Origin: Elusimicrobiota bacterium
GTDB taxonomy: Bacteria; CG03; SLGR01; PWQF01
Length of the DNA: 64,000 nucleotides
NCBI GenBank assembly: GCA_003557485.1
Contig: PWOI01000179.1
Coordinates: 13,789 to 77,788 of the forward strand
Direction: 5' to 3'
Positions 25,849 to 33,714 of the stretch are shown piece by piece. The notes below the pieces were generated by a model. That model saw only the letters and a list, made by a program, of their open reading frames with translations, was not told the origin of the DNA and searched no databases. Both the position numbers and the translations under genes were made by a program. Numbering within the stretch: the first letter of the stretch is position 1; every line of letters starts with the position of its first letter.

Positions 25849-27838
25849 AAAAATAATTATAATGCTGCTTGTTTTTCTGCTTCCTCTGGCCCGTCCCTTT
25901 TTTGGTGAAGCTTCTTCAGAAGAGAAAATCGAAACGTTTGAAGAATGGGATGTTCAGATTACAGCCGATGAAATAGAATACGCCCGTGAAGATGAGATTA
26001 TAAATGCCCGGGGTAGCGTCACAATTACCTACAGGGATATGGTTATGACGGCTGACAGAATGTCTTATTCAAGAGATAAGGCCCTGATCGAGGCGTATGG
26101 CAACATTTTTTTTGAAAGAGATTTTTTCTGCGTATGGAGTTCAAGTATGGTTTATAATATAGAAACTTCAACCGGCCATGTCTTTGCAGCCAGAGTTGTA
26201 TCAAAGGAGATTCTCGGAGAAGAAAATGAACTGTCTACTCCTCCGCTTATAATTGAAGCCGAAAGCCTTGAACTCCGCGGCGACGATGAATTTTTTATTC
26301 CCCGGGGCAGGATAACAACCTGTGATGATGACACTCCTCACTACTATTTTAAAGGCAGCAGTATATATGTGAAGCTTGAAGACAGGTTCAGCCTCAGAAA
26401 TGCTCTTTTTGTGGTAAGGGGAGTTCCGGTTTTTTATTATCCCTATTACTGGAGAAATCTTGGCGAGCAGAAGTTGATATGGTATCTGGATATAGGGTCA
26501 AGCAATATAAAGGGTACTTTTGTCAGAGCGGGCGCATCCTATCCGTTTACCGAAAATTCACGTACCGGGCTGGGACTGGAAATTATGCAGAAGGGAGGGC
26601 CCGGAATTTACGCTTCCCACAGGTATTCAACTGCCGGCGGCCGTGCGGATTTTGACGTTTATTATCTTGCGGAAGAAGAGAGCCGTCAGGGACGGGTTCA
26701 GGCATCGGGCCGCCAGAACATTGATGAAAGACTGACCCTGCGCTATCGCGGGAGATACTCGAGTATGCGTATGATAGAGCAGGACTATTTCAGGGCGGAA
26801 AAGTACGGGGTCGACAGTCTTTACTGGCTCGGGGGAGTTGATTATGCCGGGGACGGGTATGCCCTGTCTGCATATTTTGACAGGGAAGACAGATGGCGGA
26901 CGGATCGGGATTCATACAGTCTTTACCGGCAGACGCTTCCGGGTCTGAGCGCCCGCAAGTATCCTTTTAATGTAGGAAGAAGAATTATCGCAGAAGGATC
27001 TGCAGACTACAGGAGAAGATATGATGCAGCAGATGATACCCATTATTCTTATGTTAACTGGGATTCTAATTTGAGAAGAAATTTCAGGATTAATGTCGCA
27101 CGAAGGACATACACGTCTTTTTCACCCGGAGCCGGTTATGACGGCAGTTATGCAAGGGAAGAAACTAAACATTATGGTTCCGTTTTTACGGAAAATAGGT
27201 TTGTTTACAGGGGGTATCTTACACTTGACAGTAATTACAGGTATAGAAGCGAACTGGGATATTATGACAGTCCGGCAACTAATTTGCTTGATTGGAGACT
27301 TACTTTCCGGCCCCGCAGGACCTTCAGAATGACCACCCGGAGCCGGTATGATTTTACTGCCGATAAAAGGCCGGTTGGGGATTTTATAAGCGAAGCCGAA
27401 TATTTATTAGGATCAATTAACTTTTATTTGAGAAACAGGTATGATTATTATGACCGGTACGCAAAGCAGTGGCTGGGAGAACTTTCAGCCGGAAGTTTTT
27501 CAAGGACAATTGTGCGTTATGAAAGGCCGGATCCGGGTTTTGACCCAAAAGTTCTGGATATAGAACAGCAGGTAAGGTTCCAGGCGGGACCCTTAGACCT
27601 GATTCCGGCTGTCAGGTTTGAGACAAAGGACTATTATGATTTCAATGAGTTTACCGAACAGCGGCTTGATGTTTTATGGGATATGCACTGCTGGGAATCC
27701 CGTATCCGGTTCAGACAGCGGGGAGATGAAAGTGAAGTATGGCTTCTTTTTAATATAAAAGTATTTGATGAAAACAGAATAGGGCTTTACGGAAATTTTT
27801 CTCCCGACATAATGGATTTCAGGTACCATAACGAATAA
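25838..27838 (+). CDS. lptD: LptD-like LPS-assembly outer-membrane protein
   Basis: 666 residues with a signal peptide (LLVFLLPLARPFFGEAS). The N-terminal OstA/LptA-like jellyroll has repeated ITADEIEYAREDEIINARGS- and MTADRMSYSRDKALIEAYGN-type strands. RITTCDDDTPHYYF matches the conserved cysteine region near the domain border. A C-terminal beta-barrel follows (GVPVFYYPYYW, then many alternating aromatic strands). LptD inserts LPS in the outer leaflet, so this is strong evidence for an LPS-type outer membrane. It is a little shorter than the E. coli protein. The ATG lies inside the end of folC. Confidence 0.85.
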   Translation: MFVKKIIIMLLVFLLPLARPFFGEASSEEKIETFEEWDVQITADEIEYAREDEIINARGSVTITYRDMVMTADRMSYSRDKALIEAYGNIFFERDFFCVWSSSMVYNIETSTGHVFAARVVSKEILGEENELSTPPLIIEAESLELRGDDEFFIPRGRITTCDDDTPHYYFKGSSIYVKLEDRFSLRNALFVVRGVPVFYYPYYWRNLGEQKLIWYLDIGSSNIKGTFVRAGASYPFTENSRTGLGLEIMQKGGPGIYASHRYSTAGGRADFDVYYLAEEESRQGRVQASGRQNIDERLTLRYRGRYSSMRMIEQDYFRAEKYGVDSLYWLGGVDYAGDGYALSAYFDREDRWRTDRDSYSLYRQTLPGLSARKYPFNVGRRIIAEGSADYRRRYDAADDTHYSYVNWDSNLRRNFRINVARRTYTSFSPGAGYDGSYAREETKHYGSVFTENRFVYRGYLTLDSNYRYRSELGYYDSPATNLLDWRLTFRPRRTFRMTTRSRYDFTADKRPVGDFISEAEYLLGSINFYLRNRYDYYDRYAKQWLGELSAGSFSRTIVRYERPDPGFDPKVLDIEQQVRFQAGPLDLIPAVRFETKDYYDFNEFTEQRLDVLWDMHCWESRIRFRQRGDESEVWLLFNIKVFDENRIGLYGNFSPDIMDFRYHNE

Positions 27839-27844
27839 TTATCT

Positions 27845-27872
27845 TTGACATTGACGCATTTACAGGTAAAAT
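27845..27872 (+). promoter_or_regulatory. Promoter for the Crp/Fnr gene, probably leaderless
   Basis: TTGACA at 27845-27850, 16-nt spacer, TAAAAT at 27867-27872. The ATG is at 27879, six bases after the -10 box, so the transcript would begin at or next to the start codon. There is no Shine-Dalgarno sequence. Confidence 0.7.
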
Positions 27873-27878
27873 AATCCT

Positions 27879-28571
27879 ATGAGTATTATAGAAATTTTAG
27901 AAAAAATACCTCTTTTTTCTGAGATGGATAAAGCAGACCTGAATAAAATAAAAGAGGTGCTTAAAGAAAAAAGATATTCAAGGGACGAATCTATTTTCTT
28001 TGAAACCGACCTGGGAGATATATTTTACATAGTATATGAGGGAAGAGTTAAAATTTACAATATATCTCTTCAGGGGCAGGTGAAAATACTTGATTTTCTT
28101 GGAAAAGGAGATTTTTTCGGTGAGATGGCTCTCATAGATGAGATGCCCCGCTCTGCAAACGCGCTGGCTGTTGAAGATACTGTTCTTTTAACCATAAGCC
28201 ACAGTGAGTTTCAGCAGTTTCTCCAGAAGCAGCCGGATATTCTTTTTAAAATAACTAAAACTTTGTGCCGTAGGCTGAGAAAAGCTGATCTGGAGATAGA
28301 ACTTATGGCTTTCGGAGATGTAAAAAGCCGCCTTGTATCATGCCTTCTTAATATAATTAAAAAGTATGGGATACAGAAAGGCGGCTCTGATATAATACCC
28401 CCCATATTTACACATAAAGATTTAAGTGAAATAGTAGGGACTTCAAGAGAAGTTATTTCAAGGATACTTAAACAACTGAAAGAAGATAAACTTATTAAAA
28501 TCGGAAAGAAAAGGGAAATATTAATACCTTCATCCGCCGCCCTTGAAAAACTTCTTAAAGAGTCCCATTAA
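27879..28571 (+). CDS. Crp/Fnr family transcriptional regulator
   Basis: 230 residues. An N-terminal cyclic-nucleotide-binding beta-roll contains GDFFGEMALIDEMPRSANA, whose GE and RSA residues match the phosphate-binding cassette of CRP, so a cyclic nucleotide ligand is plausible. A dimer helix follows. The C-terminal Crp-type winged helix has a recognition helix around GTSREVISRILKQLKED. There is no FNR-type cysteine cluster. It has its own promoter and starts a new transcript that may run into ogt and the following genes. Its targets are unknown. Confidence 0.9.
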   Translation: MSIIEILEKIPLFSEMDKADLNKIKEVLKEKRYSRDESIFFETDLGDIFYIVYEGRVKIYNISLQGQVKILDFLGKGDFFGEMALIDEMPRSANALAVEDTVLLTISHSEFQQFLQKQPDILFKITKTLCRRLRKADLEIELMAFGDVKSRLVSCLLNIIKKYGIQKGGSDIIPPIFTHKDLSEIVGTSREVISRILKQLKEDKLIKIGKKREILIPSSAALEKLLKESH

Positions 28572-28572
28572 A

Positions 28573-28902
28573 ATGTATCCGGTGCGGGACCTAAAAGCTG
28601 AAAAACTTTACGCTGCTGTAAAAAGAATTCCTCCGGGAAGAATCTCTACGTATATTGAAGCTTCCCGCGCCGCCGGAATTAAAAGCCCCCGTCATACGGG
28701 AAGGCTTCTTTCTAAAAATCCTTGTATTGGAAAAATACCCTGCCACAGGATAGTCAGAAGTGACGGCAGCGTCGGGGGATATTCCGGAGAGGGAGGAAAA
28801 GACGGAAAAATAAATATTTTGCGTTCGGAAGGGATAGAGTTTGAAGGAGACGTAATTAAGAATTTTTCGGACAGGTTTGTTCCGTTATCAAAAACACCGT
28901 GA
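28573..28902 (+). CDS. ogt: Methylated-DNA-[protein]-cysteine S-methyltransferase, catalytic domain only
   Basis: 109 residues from the ATG at 28573, which I prefer because it follows the crp stop directly; an upstream ATG at 28543 would overlap crp. It matches the C-terminal domain of O6-alkylguanine-DNA alkyltransferase: VKRIPPGRISTYIEASRAAG, then the active-site motif IPCHRIVRSDGSVGGYSG with the acceptor Cys. The N-terminal domain of the long Ogt/Ada-C form is missing. It should repair O6-methylguanine in a suicide reaction. Confidence 0.88.
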   Translation: MYPVRDLKAEKLYAAVKRIPPGRISTYIEASRAAGIKSPRHTGRLLSKNPCIGKIPCHRIVRSDGSVGGYSGEGGKDGKINILRSEGIEFEGDVIKNFSDRFVPLSKTP

Positions 28903-29180
28903 AAGAAGAAAGAAAAGTAATACATGACAGAGAGGGTGAGAGGTTTTATATCGACACTTCCTATGGGGAAGCAACTATTAATTATACCTTGAAGAACGGA
29001 ATCATGGAAGTTTATCATACTTTTGTGCCCGGTGAATTGAGGGGCCGGGGTTTTGCCGGCCTTCTGGGCGAGGAAGCTGCCCGCACTGCCTGCAGGGAAG
29101 GACTTAGAATTAAACCCTCATGCGGATTTATGGCGGCTTTTCTTAAAAAAAACAGAAAGTACTCTCATCTTAAAAAATGA
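28899..29180 (+). CDS. Small YjdJ-type GNAT-like acetyltransferase
   Basis: 93 residues with a GTG start overlapping the ogt stop by 4 nt. It matches the small single-domain GNAT family represented by YjdJ/COG2388: EVYHTFVPGELRGRGFAGLL (acetyl-CoA-binding R-GRG-A loop), then AAFLKKNRKYSHL near the C-terminus. The substrate is unknown. It overlaps the DUF368 gene by 4 nt, so the genes are coupled. Confidence 0.8.
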   Translation: MKEERKVIHDREGERFYIDTSYGEATINYTLKNGIMEVYHTFVPGELRGRGFAGLLGEEAARTACREGLRIKPSCGFMAAFLKKNRKYSHLKK

Positions 29181-30079
29181 TTCTGAACTTTACAAAGGGA
29201 GTTCTTATCGGTATCGCAAACATAATTCCGGGTGTAAGCGGCGGGACATTTGCCCTGGTTCTGGGAATATACACACGCCTCATTGATTCATTAAGCTGTT
29301 TGAGTTTCAATATTCTTCTTCCCTCGAAATTTCGTGAGGAATTTAAACGGATAGACGGAGCTTTCTTATTTCAGGTGCTGCTCGGCGGGGTTGCCGGCAT
29401 AGCTCTTTTGGCGGGACTGATGGATTACCTGTTAAAGTTTTACCCGGAATATACTCTTTCTTTTTTTGCCGGTCTTATACTGGTCTCCATATCAATTCCC
29501 TATAGGATGATCGAAAGTAAAGAAATTAAAAATATTATATATATGCTGCCGGGCCTTCTTCTTGTTGCTGCAGTCTACAGGTTCTGGCATATAGGGCATA
29601 ATTCACAGATATCGCTTGTGTTGGTTTTTATAAGTGCGGCATTAGGCATATCTGCTATGGTTCTTCCCGGGCTCAGCGGGTCATTTGTTTTACTGATTAT
29701 GGGGGTATATGAACCGGTGGTGGGACACATTAAAGATTTTTTCAGCCTCCCTCCTTCGTTAAACTCCTTCAAGTTCCTTGTGGTATTCGGGCTGGGGTGC
29801 GTCGCCGGCCTGGTTTTATTTGTAAGAATAATGAAGTATCTGCTTCACAGAAAAAGGAACCAGACCCTTTCTTTCCTGACAGGCCTCGTGGCCGGATCCT
29901 TTATTGTTCTGTGGCCTTTTAAAGATTATCCCCGCGCTATTGATGGGGCAATAGATATCAGCATAATAACGGCAGAAAACATAATTCCCTCCGACATGCG
30001 GCTAATAATTTTTTGTCTGATGCTTTTTACCGCCGGTGCGGCTGCCGGCGCAGGTCTTAAAATGCTTGAAAAAACCTGA
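29177..30079 (+). CDS. DUF368 membrane protein (PopT-type undecaprenyl-phosphate transporter)
   Basis: 300 residues, about eight or nine hydrophobic segments. The family signature GIANIIPGVSGGTFALVLGIY lies near the N-terminus, with an inverted-repeat counterpart SAMVLPGLSGSFVLLIMGVY near residues 155-180. DUF368 proteins (PopT) have been shown to recycle undecaprenyl phosphate across the membrane for cell-envelope synthesis. The assignment rests on the twin PG-SG motifs and topology. Confidence 0.88.
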   Translation: MILNFTKGVLIGIANIIPGVSGGTFALVLGIYTRLIDSLSCLSFNILLPSKFREEFKRIDGAFLFQVLLGGVAGIALLAGLMDYLLKFYPEYTLSFFAGLILVSISIPYRMIESKEIKNIIYMLPGLLLVAAVYRFWHIGHNSQISLVLVFISAALGISAMVLPGLSGSFVLLIMGVYEPVVGHIKDFFSLPPSLNSFKFLVVFGLGCVAGLVLFVRIMKYLLHRKRNQTLSFLTGLVAGSFIVLWPFKDYPRAIDGAIDISIITAENIIPSDMRLIIFCLMLFTAGAAAGAGLKMLEKT

Positions 30080-30085
30080 TATAAT
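30057..30085 (+). promoter_or_regulatory. Possible promoter for nfu-tatA-tatC
   Basis: TTAAAA at 30057-30062, 17-nt spacer, perfect TATAAT at 30080-30085, overlapping the end of the DUF368 gene. The -35 is weak. The predicted start is near 30092, giving a ~55-nt leader with SD AAAGGA. Confidence 0.5.
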
Positions 30086-30145
30086 TGATATAGTCCGAAT
30101 TGAATAGCAGGAAATTACAGTTGAATACAGAGAAAGGAAAAAACT

Positions 30146-30373
30146 ATGATAGATGAAAAGAAAATATGTCAGGTACTGGAAGAAGTCAGGCCGTCGCTCC
30201 AGGCTGACGGCGGGGACATAGAGTTTGTTGAATTAAGCCAGGACGGAATAGTCAAAGTTCGACTGAAGGGTGCCTGTTCGGGATGTCCGATGTCGCAGAT
30301 GACGCTTAAAAACGGTGTGGAAAGTATTTTAAAGGAAAGAATACCGGAAGTTAAATCCGTAGAGGCGGTGTAA
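30146..30373 (+). CDS. NifU-like iron-sulfur scaffold (Nfu domain)
   Basis: 75 residues, a stand-alone NifU C-terminal domain: VRPSLQADGGDIEFVEL, then the cluster-binding CSGCPMSQMTLKNGVE with the CxxC pair. It should carry or deliver [4Fe-4S] clusters to target enzymes such as PduS in this window. The stop is followed one base later by the tatA ATG. Confidence 0.92.
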   Translation: MIDEKKICQVLEEVRPSLQADGGDIEFVELSQDGIVKVRLKGACSGCPMSQMTLKNGVESILKERIPEVKSVEAV

Positions 30374-30374
30374 A

Positions 30375-30578
30375 ATGCTGGGAGTAAAAGAGCTAGTAAT
30401 AATATTTCTTATTATTTTCCTTTTATTTGGCGCGAAACAGTTGCCGAAAATAGCAAGAGCTCTCGGGAAGGCAAAGAAAGAGTTTGAAAACCCTTCCGGG
30501 GATGAAGAAAACGAAGACAAACCGGCATGTGAAAGTGATGCCGGGGAAGAAGAAAAAACCGGCGGCGACATACTGTAA
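30375..30578 (+). CDS. tatA: Sec-independent translocase TatA
   Basis: 67 residues with a short membrane helix (LVIIFLIIFLLFGAKQLPKI), the FGAKQLP hinge, an amphipathic helix (ARALGKAKKEFE) and an acidic tail. This is the classic TatA/E layout. It oligomerises to pass folded proteins with twin-arginine signals. No separate tatB is present, so TatA probably serves both roles in a minimal TatAC system. tatC follows after 3 nt. Confidence 0.93.
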   Translation: MLGVKELVIIFLIIFLLFGAKQLPKIARALGKAKKEFENPSGDEENEDKPACESDAGEEEKTGGDIL

Positions 30579-30581
30579 GGT

Positions 30582-31298
30582 TTGGATATAAGCCTCCCGT
30601 TTACCGAGCACCTGGAGGAACTGCGTCTCAGGGTACTTTATTCCGCAGCCGGAATAATTGCCGCTTCGGCGGTGTCGTTCTTTTTCCACGGAAAACTTCT
30701 GTCTCTGATTAGAGCTCCAATGGCAGGCAGCCTGATATTTATTTCTCCACATGAGGCTTTTATTGTTTCCCTGCGTGTTTCTGTTCTTTCAGGTATAGTT
30801 CTTTCGTTCCCTTTTGTTGCTTACCAGTTGTGGAAGTTTATTGAATCCGGGCTGAAGCCGGCAGAAAAAAAGTTTGTTTACTACTATCTGCCTTCTGCAA
30901 TATTGCTCTTTGCGGCAGGTGTTGCTTTTTCTTTTATGGTTGTAATGCCCGCTGCGCTTAACTTTCTGCTTGGTTTCGGGGGAACCGGAATAAGTCCCTA
31001 TATATCACTGGAAAGATATGTCTCTTTTGCATTCGGTTTTATAGTAGCTTTCGGAATTGTTTTCCAACTGCCTCTTGTAATGCGTATGCTTACATCACTG
31101 GGTATTGTTGAAAGGGAAACTTTCAGGTCCGGCAGAAAATATGCTGTTGTATTGATTTTTATATCAGCAGCATTGCTGACGCCTCCTGATATTTTCAGCC
31201 AGATTGCGCTGGCTCTCCCGTCACTGTTGCTGTATGAATTGGGACTGCTGGTTTGTGGCAGAGCAAGGAAGAAGTATGCCGTTGAGGAGGCGGCTTGA
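30582..31298 (+). CDS. tatC: Sec-independent translocase TatC
   Basis: 238 residues, six membrane helices, TTG start. It starts with LPFTEHLEELRLRVLYSAAG (the conserved signal-binding N-terminus). It includes FVAYQLWKFIESGLKPAEKK and FGIVFQLPLVMRML, including the first-loop F-P and helix-4 residues of the family. It recognises twin-arginine signal peptides. GTAAGG just before the TTG may serve as SD. Confidence 0.93.
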   Translation: MDISLPFTEHLEELRLRVLYSAAGIIAASAVSFFFHGKLLSLIRAPMAGSLIFISPHEAFIVSLRVSVLSGIVLSFPFVAYQLWKFIESGLKPAEKKFVYYYLPSAILLFAAGVAFSFMVVMPAALNFLLGFGGTGISPYISLERYVSFAFGFIVAFGIVFQLPLVMRMLTSLGIVERETFRSGRKYAVVLIFISAALLTPPDIFSQIALALPSLLLYELGLLVCGRARKKYAVEEAA

Positions 31299-31322
31299 CA
31301 ATAATTAATTTTTTAATAGAAT
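31295..31322 (+). promoter_or_regulatory. rpsP promoter overlapping the tatC stop, probably leaderless
   Basis: TTGACA at 31295-31300 contains the tatC TGA stop. A 16-nt AT-rich spacer and TAGAAT at 31317-31322 follow. The rpsP ATG at 31331 is eight bases beyond the -10 box and has no SD. Confidence 0.7.
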
Positions 31323-31330
31323 AACTCAAA

Positions 31331-32032
31331 ATGACTGTAAAAATAAGACTAAAAAAAGCGGGAAGAAAAAAAGATCCCCACTATAAGGTTGTAGCTGTTG
31401 ATTCGAGAAAGAAACGAGACGGCCGCGTACTGGACTATCTTGGACATTATCATCCGCAGGATAGATTTCCAAATCTTGTTGTTGATATGGAAAGATATGA
31501 ACATTTCATAAAAACCGGCGCCCAGGTGACGGATACGGTTAGAACCCTGATAAATAAGCTCAAACGTAATTATGTTGAGCCTGAAGAGGGAAAACCGAAA
31601 AAACCGGCACCGGATAAAGTTAAGGATACCTCAGATGCGGAAACTCCGGTTGCTACTGCTGAACCCTCGGAAAAAACTGAAGAGCAGGCACAGGAACCTG
31701 CCGTAGAGCCTTCGGCTGATGAAAAACCGGCACCGGATGAAGTTAAGGATACTGCAGATGCGGAAGCTCCGGCTGCTACTGCTGAATCTTCGGAGAAAAC
31801 TAAAGAACAGGCACAGGAACCTGCCGTAGAGCCTTCGGCTGATGAAAAAACTGATACCGGTGAAGAGTCCGGGGAACCATCTGATCTTAAAAAAGACATA
31901 GAAAAACCGGAAACTGAAAATAAAAAGGAAGAATCTGAAAGCAAAGAAAAAGAAGAAATAAAAGAAAATTCTCCGGAAGAAAAAGCCGTTTCCGAAAAAG
32001 ATAACGAAACCGGAGAAAAGGAAGAAAAATAA
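31331..32032 (+). CDS. rpsP: Ribosomal protein S16 with long acidic repeat tail
   Basis: 233 residues. Residues 1-82 are ordinary bS16 (VKIRLKKAGRKKDPHYKVVA, DYLGHYHPQDR, GAQVTDTVRTLINK). The remaining ~150 residues are a low-complexity tail rich in E, A, P, K and D, including two near-identical 41-residue repeats from Lys91. Normal S16 is 80-90 residues, and some lineages have short tails, but this one is longer than the ribosomal part. The frame is intact and the tail is codon-biased like its neighbours, so it is probably translated. Its role is unknown; it would protrude from the 30S subunit. Confidence 0.93.
   Translation: MTVKIRLKKAGRKKDPHYKVVAVDSRKKRDGRVLDYLGHYHPQDRFPNLVVDMERYEHFIKTGAQVTDTVRTLINKLKRNYVEPEEGKPKKPAPDKVKDTSDAETPVATAEPSEKTEEQAQEPAVEPSADEKPAPDEVKDTADAEAPAATAESSEKTKEQAQEPAVEPSADEKTDTGEESGEPSDLKKDIEKPETENKKEESESKEKEEIKENSPEEKAVSEKDNETGEKEEK
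31601..31846 (+). repeat. Two tandem 123-nt repeats in the rpsP tail
   Basis: Units 31601-31723 and 31724-31846 encode 41 residues each, both beginning KPAPD and ending AVEPSADE, with a few substitutions. The unit is a multiple of three, so expansion or loss keeps the frame. Confidence 0.9.
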
Positions 32033-32071
32033 GTTCGCAGGAAACATCCGATACGGCGAAAAGGAGGAGAA

Positions 32072-32314
32072 ATGAAAGACGTAGTAATCGAAATTGTAAA
32101 AAGGCTGGTTGACAATCCGGATGACGTTGATGCCAAAGAGGTGGAAGGCGAACAGACTACAATAATTGAAATCACCACAAATCCCGAAGATATAGGTAAA
32201 GTTATCGGGAAAAAGGGAAGGACAATAAAAGCTCTCAGGACAATAGTAAACGCCGCAGCGGTAAAAGACGATAAAAGAGTCACTGTTGAAATAGTAGAAC
32301 CTGACAGACGTTAA
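32072..32314 (+). CDS. khpA: KH-domain RNA-binding protein KhpA
   Basis: 80 residues, a single KH domain with the GxxG loop in IGKVIGKKGRTIKALRTIV. The family (UPF0109/KhpA) binds RNA, often with KhpB, and sits between rpsP and rimM/trmD in many genomes, as here. A strong SD (AAGGAGG) precedes the ATG. Confidence 0.95.
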   Translation: MKDVVIEIVKRLVDNPDDVDAKEVEGEQTTIIEITTNPEDIGKVIGKKGRTIKALRTIVNAAAVKDDKRVTVEIVEPDRR

Positions 32315-32330
32315 GGTTCCAAACAAAAAG

Positions 32331-32385
32331 AAAAACCCCTTTCTCTTCGGGCAGCGCTTCTGGCGTAAGAGTGAGGGGTTTTTTT
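32331..32385 (+). terminator. Intrinsic terminator between khpA and trmD
   Basis: A 13-position stem (32335-32347 with 32367-32379) with one mismatch and an internal partly paired loop. It is followed by TTTTTTTG (from 32379). It would end or attenuate the rpsP-khpA message. trmD begins only 16 nt later with no evident separate promoter, so partial read-through is likely. Confidence 0.85.
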
Positions 32386-32400
32386 GTTTAGACCCCTGTT

Positions 32401-33045
32401 TTGAAAAAAGAAATAAGTGTAAATATTCTGACTATATTTCCTGAGGCAATCAGAGAATATACAAGGGTCGGCATACTTGAACAGGCCCGGAAGAAGGGCC
32501 TTGCCGGTTTCAGAATAATTGATTTAAGAGATTTTTCATCAGACAAGCATAAGAAAGTCGACGATTCTCCTTATGGAGGCGGTCCCGGTATGGTTATGTC
32601 GGTTGAACCGATTGTAAAAGCCCTGGAAAGTATAGAAAATCCGGGGGTGAAAATACTTCTTTCACCTACGGGAGAATTGTTTAACAGAAAATTTGCCGCC
32701 AAACTTGCAGGAAAAAATTTAACTCTTATATGCGGCAGATATGCGGGCATTGACGAACGGGTAAAGAAGTATGTTGACAGAGTCATTTCTATAGGTGACT
32801 TTGTTTTATCGGGAGGCGAGCTGCCTGCCCTGGTTGTGGTTGAAGCGGCTCTGCGCCTTATTCCGGGTGTTTTAGGAAATGAGCAGTCTTACCGGGAAGA
32901 CCTGGGTTATCCGAGTTATACTCGCCCGCAGGTTTTCAGGGGTGAGAAGGTTCCGGAAGTTCTTCTTTCGGGGGACCACCGGGAAATAGAAAAATTCAGA
33001 AAACAGGAGGCAAGATATGGTAAAGATGATAAAAGATCAGGTTAG
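32401..33045 (+). CDS. trmD: tRNA (guanine-N1-)-methyltransferase
   Basis: 214 residues, TTG start. The family N-terminus VNILTIFPEAI requires this start. SAM-knot motifs are VDDSPYGGGPGMVM, LICGRYAGIDERV, SIGDFVLSGGELPALVVVEA and GDHREIEKFRKQ. It methylates G37 of tRNAs to prevent frameshifting. It is slightly shorter at the C-terminus than the 240-residue norm, ending inside rplS (29-nt overlap). rimM, which normally sits just upstream, is absent. Confidence 0.94.
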   Translation: MKKEISVNILTIFPEAIREYTRVGILEQARKKGLAGFRIIDLRDFSSDKHKKVDDSPYGGGPGMVMSVEPIVKALESIENPGVKILLSPTGELFNRKFAAKLAGKNLTLICGRYAGIDERVKKYVDRVISIGDFVLSGGELPALVVVEAALRLIPGVLGNEQSYREDLGYPSYTRPQVFRGEKVPEVLLSGDHREIEKFRKQEARYGKDDKRSG

Positions 33046-33352
33046 GAATAATATTCCGGAATTCAGGCCCGGAGATGAAGTTAGGGTTGATTGGAAAGTA
33101 GGTCAGGATAGAAAAAGGATCCAAAGCTACGAAGGGCTTGTAATAGCAGTTAAAGGAAAAGGGATTAATAAAACTTTCACGGTCAGGAAACAGGCTTTCG
33201 GTATCGGGGTAGAAAAAATATTTCCGCTCCATTCTCCTCTCATAAGCAGTATAGAAGTTCTCAGAAGGGGGAAAGTACGAAGATCTAAGCTTTACTTTAT
33301 GAGAGAGCGCTATGGCAAAGCCGCGAAGTTGAAAGAAAAAAGAGAATTCTGA
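33017..33352 (+). CDS. rplS: Ribosomal protein L19
   Basis: 111 residues, bL19 of the large subunit. It shows FRPGDEVRVDWKV, RIQSYEGLVIAVKGKGINKTFTVRK, GVEKIFPLHSPLISSIEVLRRGKVRRSKLYFMRE. The SD AGGAGG (33006-33011) lies inside trmD and fits this start. The TGA stop overlaps the probable CTG start of yraN. Confidence 0.95.
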   Translation: MVKMIKDQVRNNIPEFRPGDEVRVDWKVGQDRKRIQSYEGLVIAVKGKGINKTFTVRKQAFGIGVEKIFPLHSPLISSIEVLRRGKVRRSKLYFMRERYGKAAKLKEKREF

Positions 33353-33696
33353 AAAACAATTTTTCAAAAGGAAGAGAGGCCGAAGAGAAAGCGGCCTGTT
33401 TTCTTTCTTCGAAAAACTATTCAATAATTGAAAGAAACTGGCGTTGTCCTTCGGGCGAAATAGATATAGTGGCCCGTGATGGTGAATATATCTGCTTTAT
33501 TGAAGTCAAATACAGAAGTTCCGATTCCCACGGCAGTCCCGCCGAAGCAGTAAGTGATCTGAAAATAGAAAAGCTGCAGGAACTTGCCAGATTCTACATT
33601 AGTTCTAAAAATTTAAATAATACGGATATAAGATTTGATGTTGTTTCTGTAATGAGAGACCGCATAAGTCTTATAAAAAACGCCTTTGGGATATAA
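33349..33696 (+). CDS. YraN/UPF0102 family nuclease-like protein, probable CTG start
   Basis: The frame is open from 33289 to 33696. The nearest ordinary start (GTG 33469) would give only 75 residues and remove the conserved front half. Upstream in frame the family N-terminus is clearly coded: SKGREAEEKAACFLSSKNYS, then IIERNWRCPSGEIDIV and EYICFIEVKYR, the UPF0102 signature with nuclease-fold Glu-Asp-Glu residues. There is no ATG, GTG or TTG in this part. CTG at 33349, overlapping the rplS stop as CTGA, gives 115 residues, the usual family length; ATT at 33346 is the alternative. The function is uncertain; it is a predicted endonuclease-fold protein often near comM. Confidence 0.8.
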   Translation: MKNNFSKGREAEEKAACFLSSKNYSIIERNWRCPSGEIDIVARDGEYICFIEVKYRSSDSHGSPAEAVSDLKIEKLQELARFYISSKNLNNTDIRFDVVSVMRDRISLIKNAFGI

Positions 33697-33714
33697 TAAA
33701 GAGAATATAAATAA

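Noticed and set aside
31570-32326. Two long minus-strand open frames opposite rpsP and khpA
   Set aside because: They are mirror frames of the low-complexity acidic tail (Ser- and Phe-rich translations), with no start signals or family resemblance.
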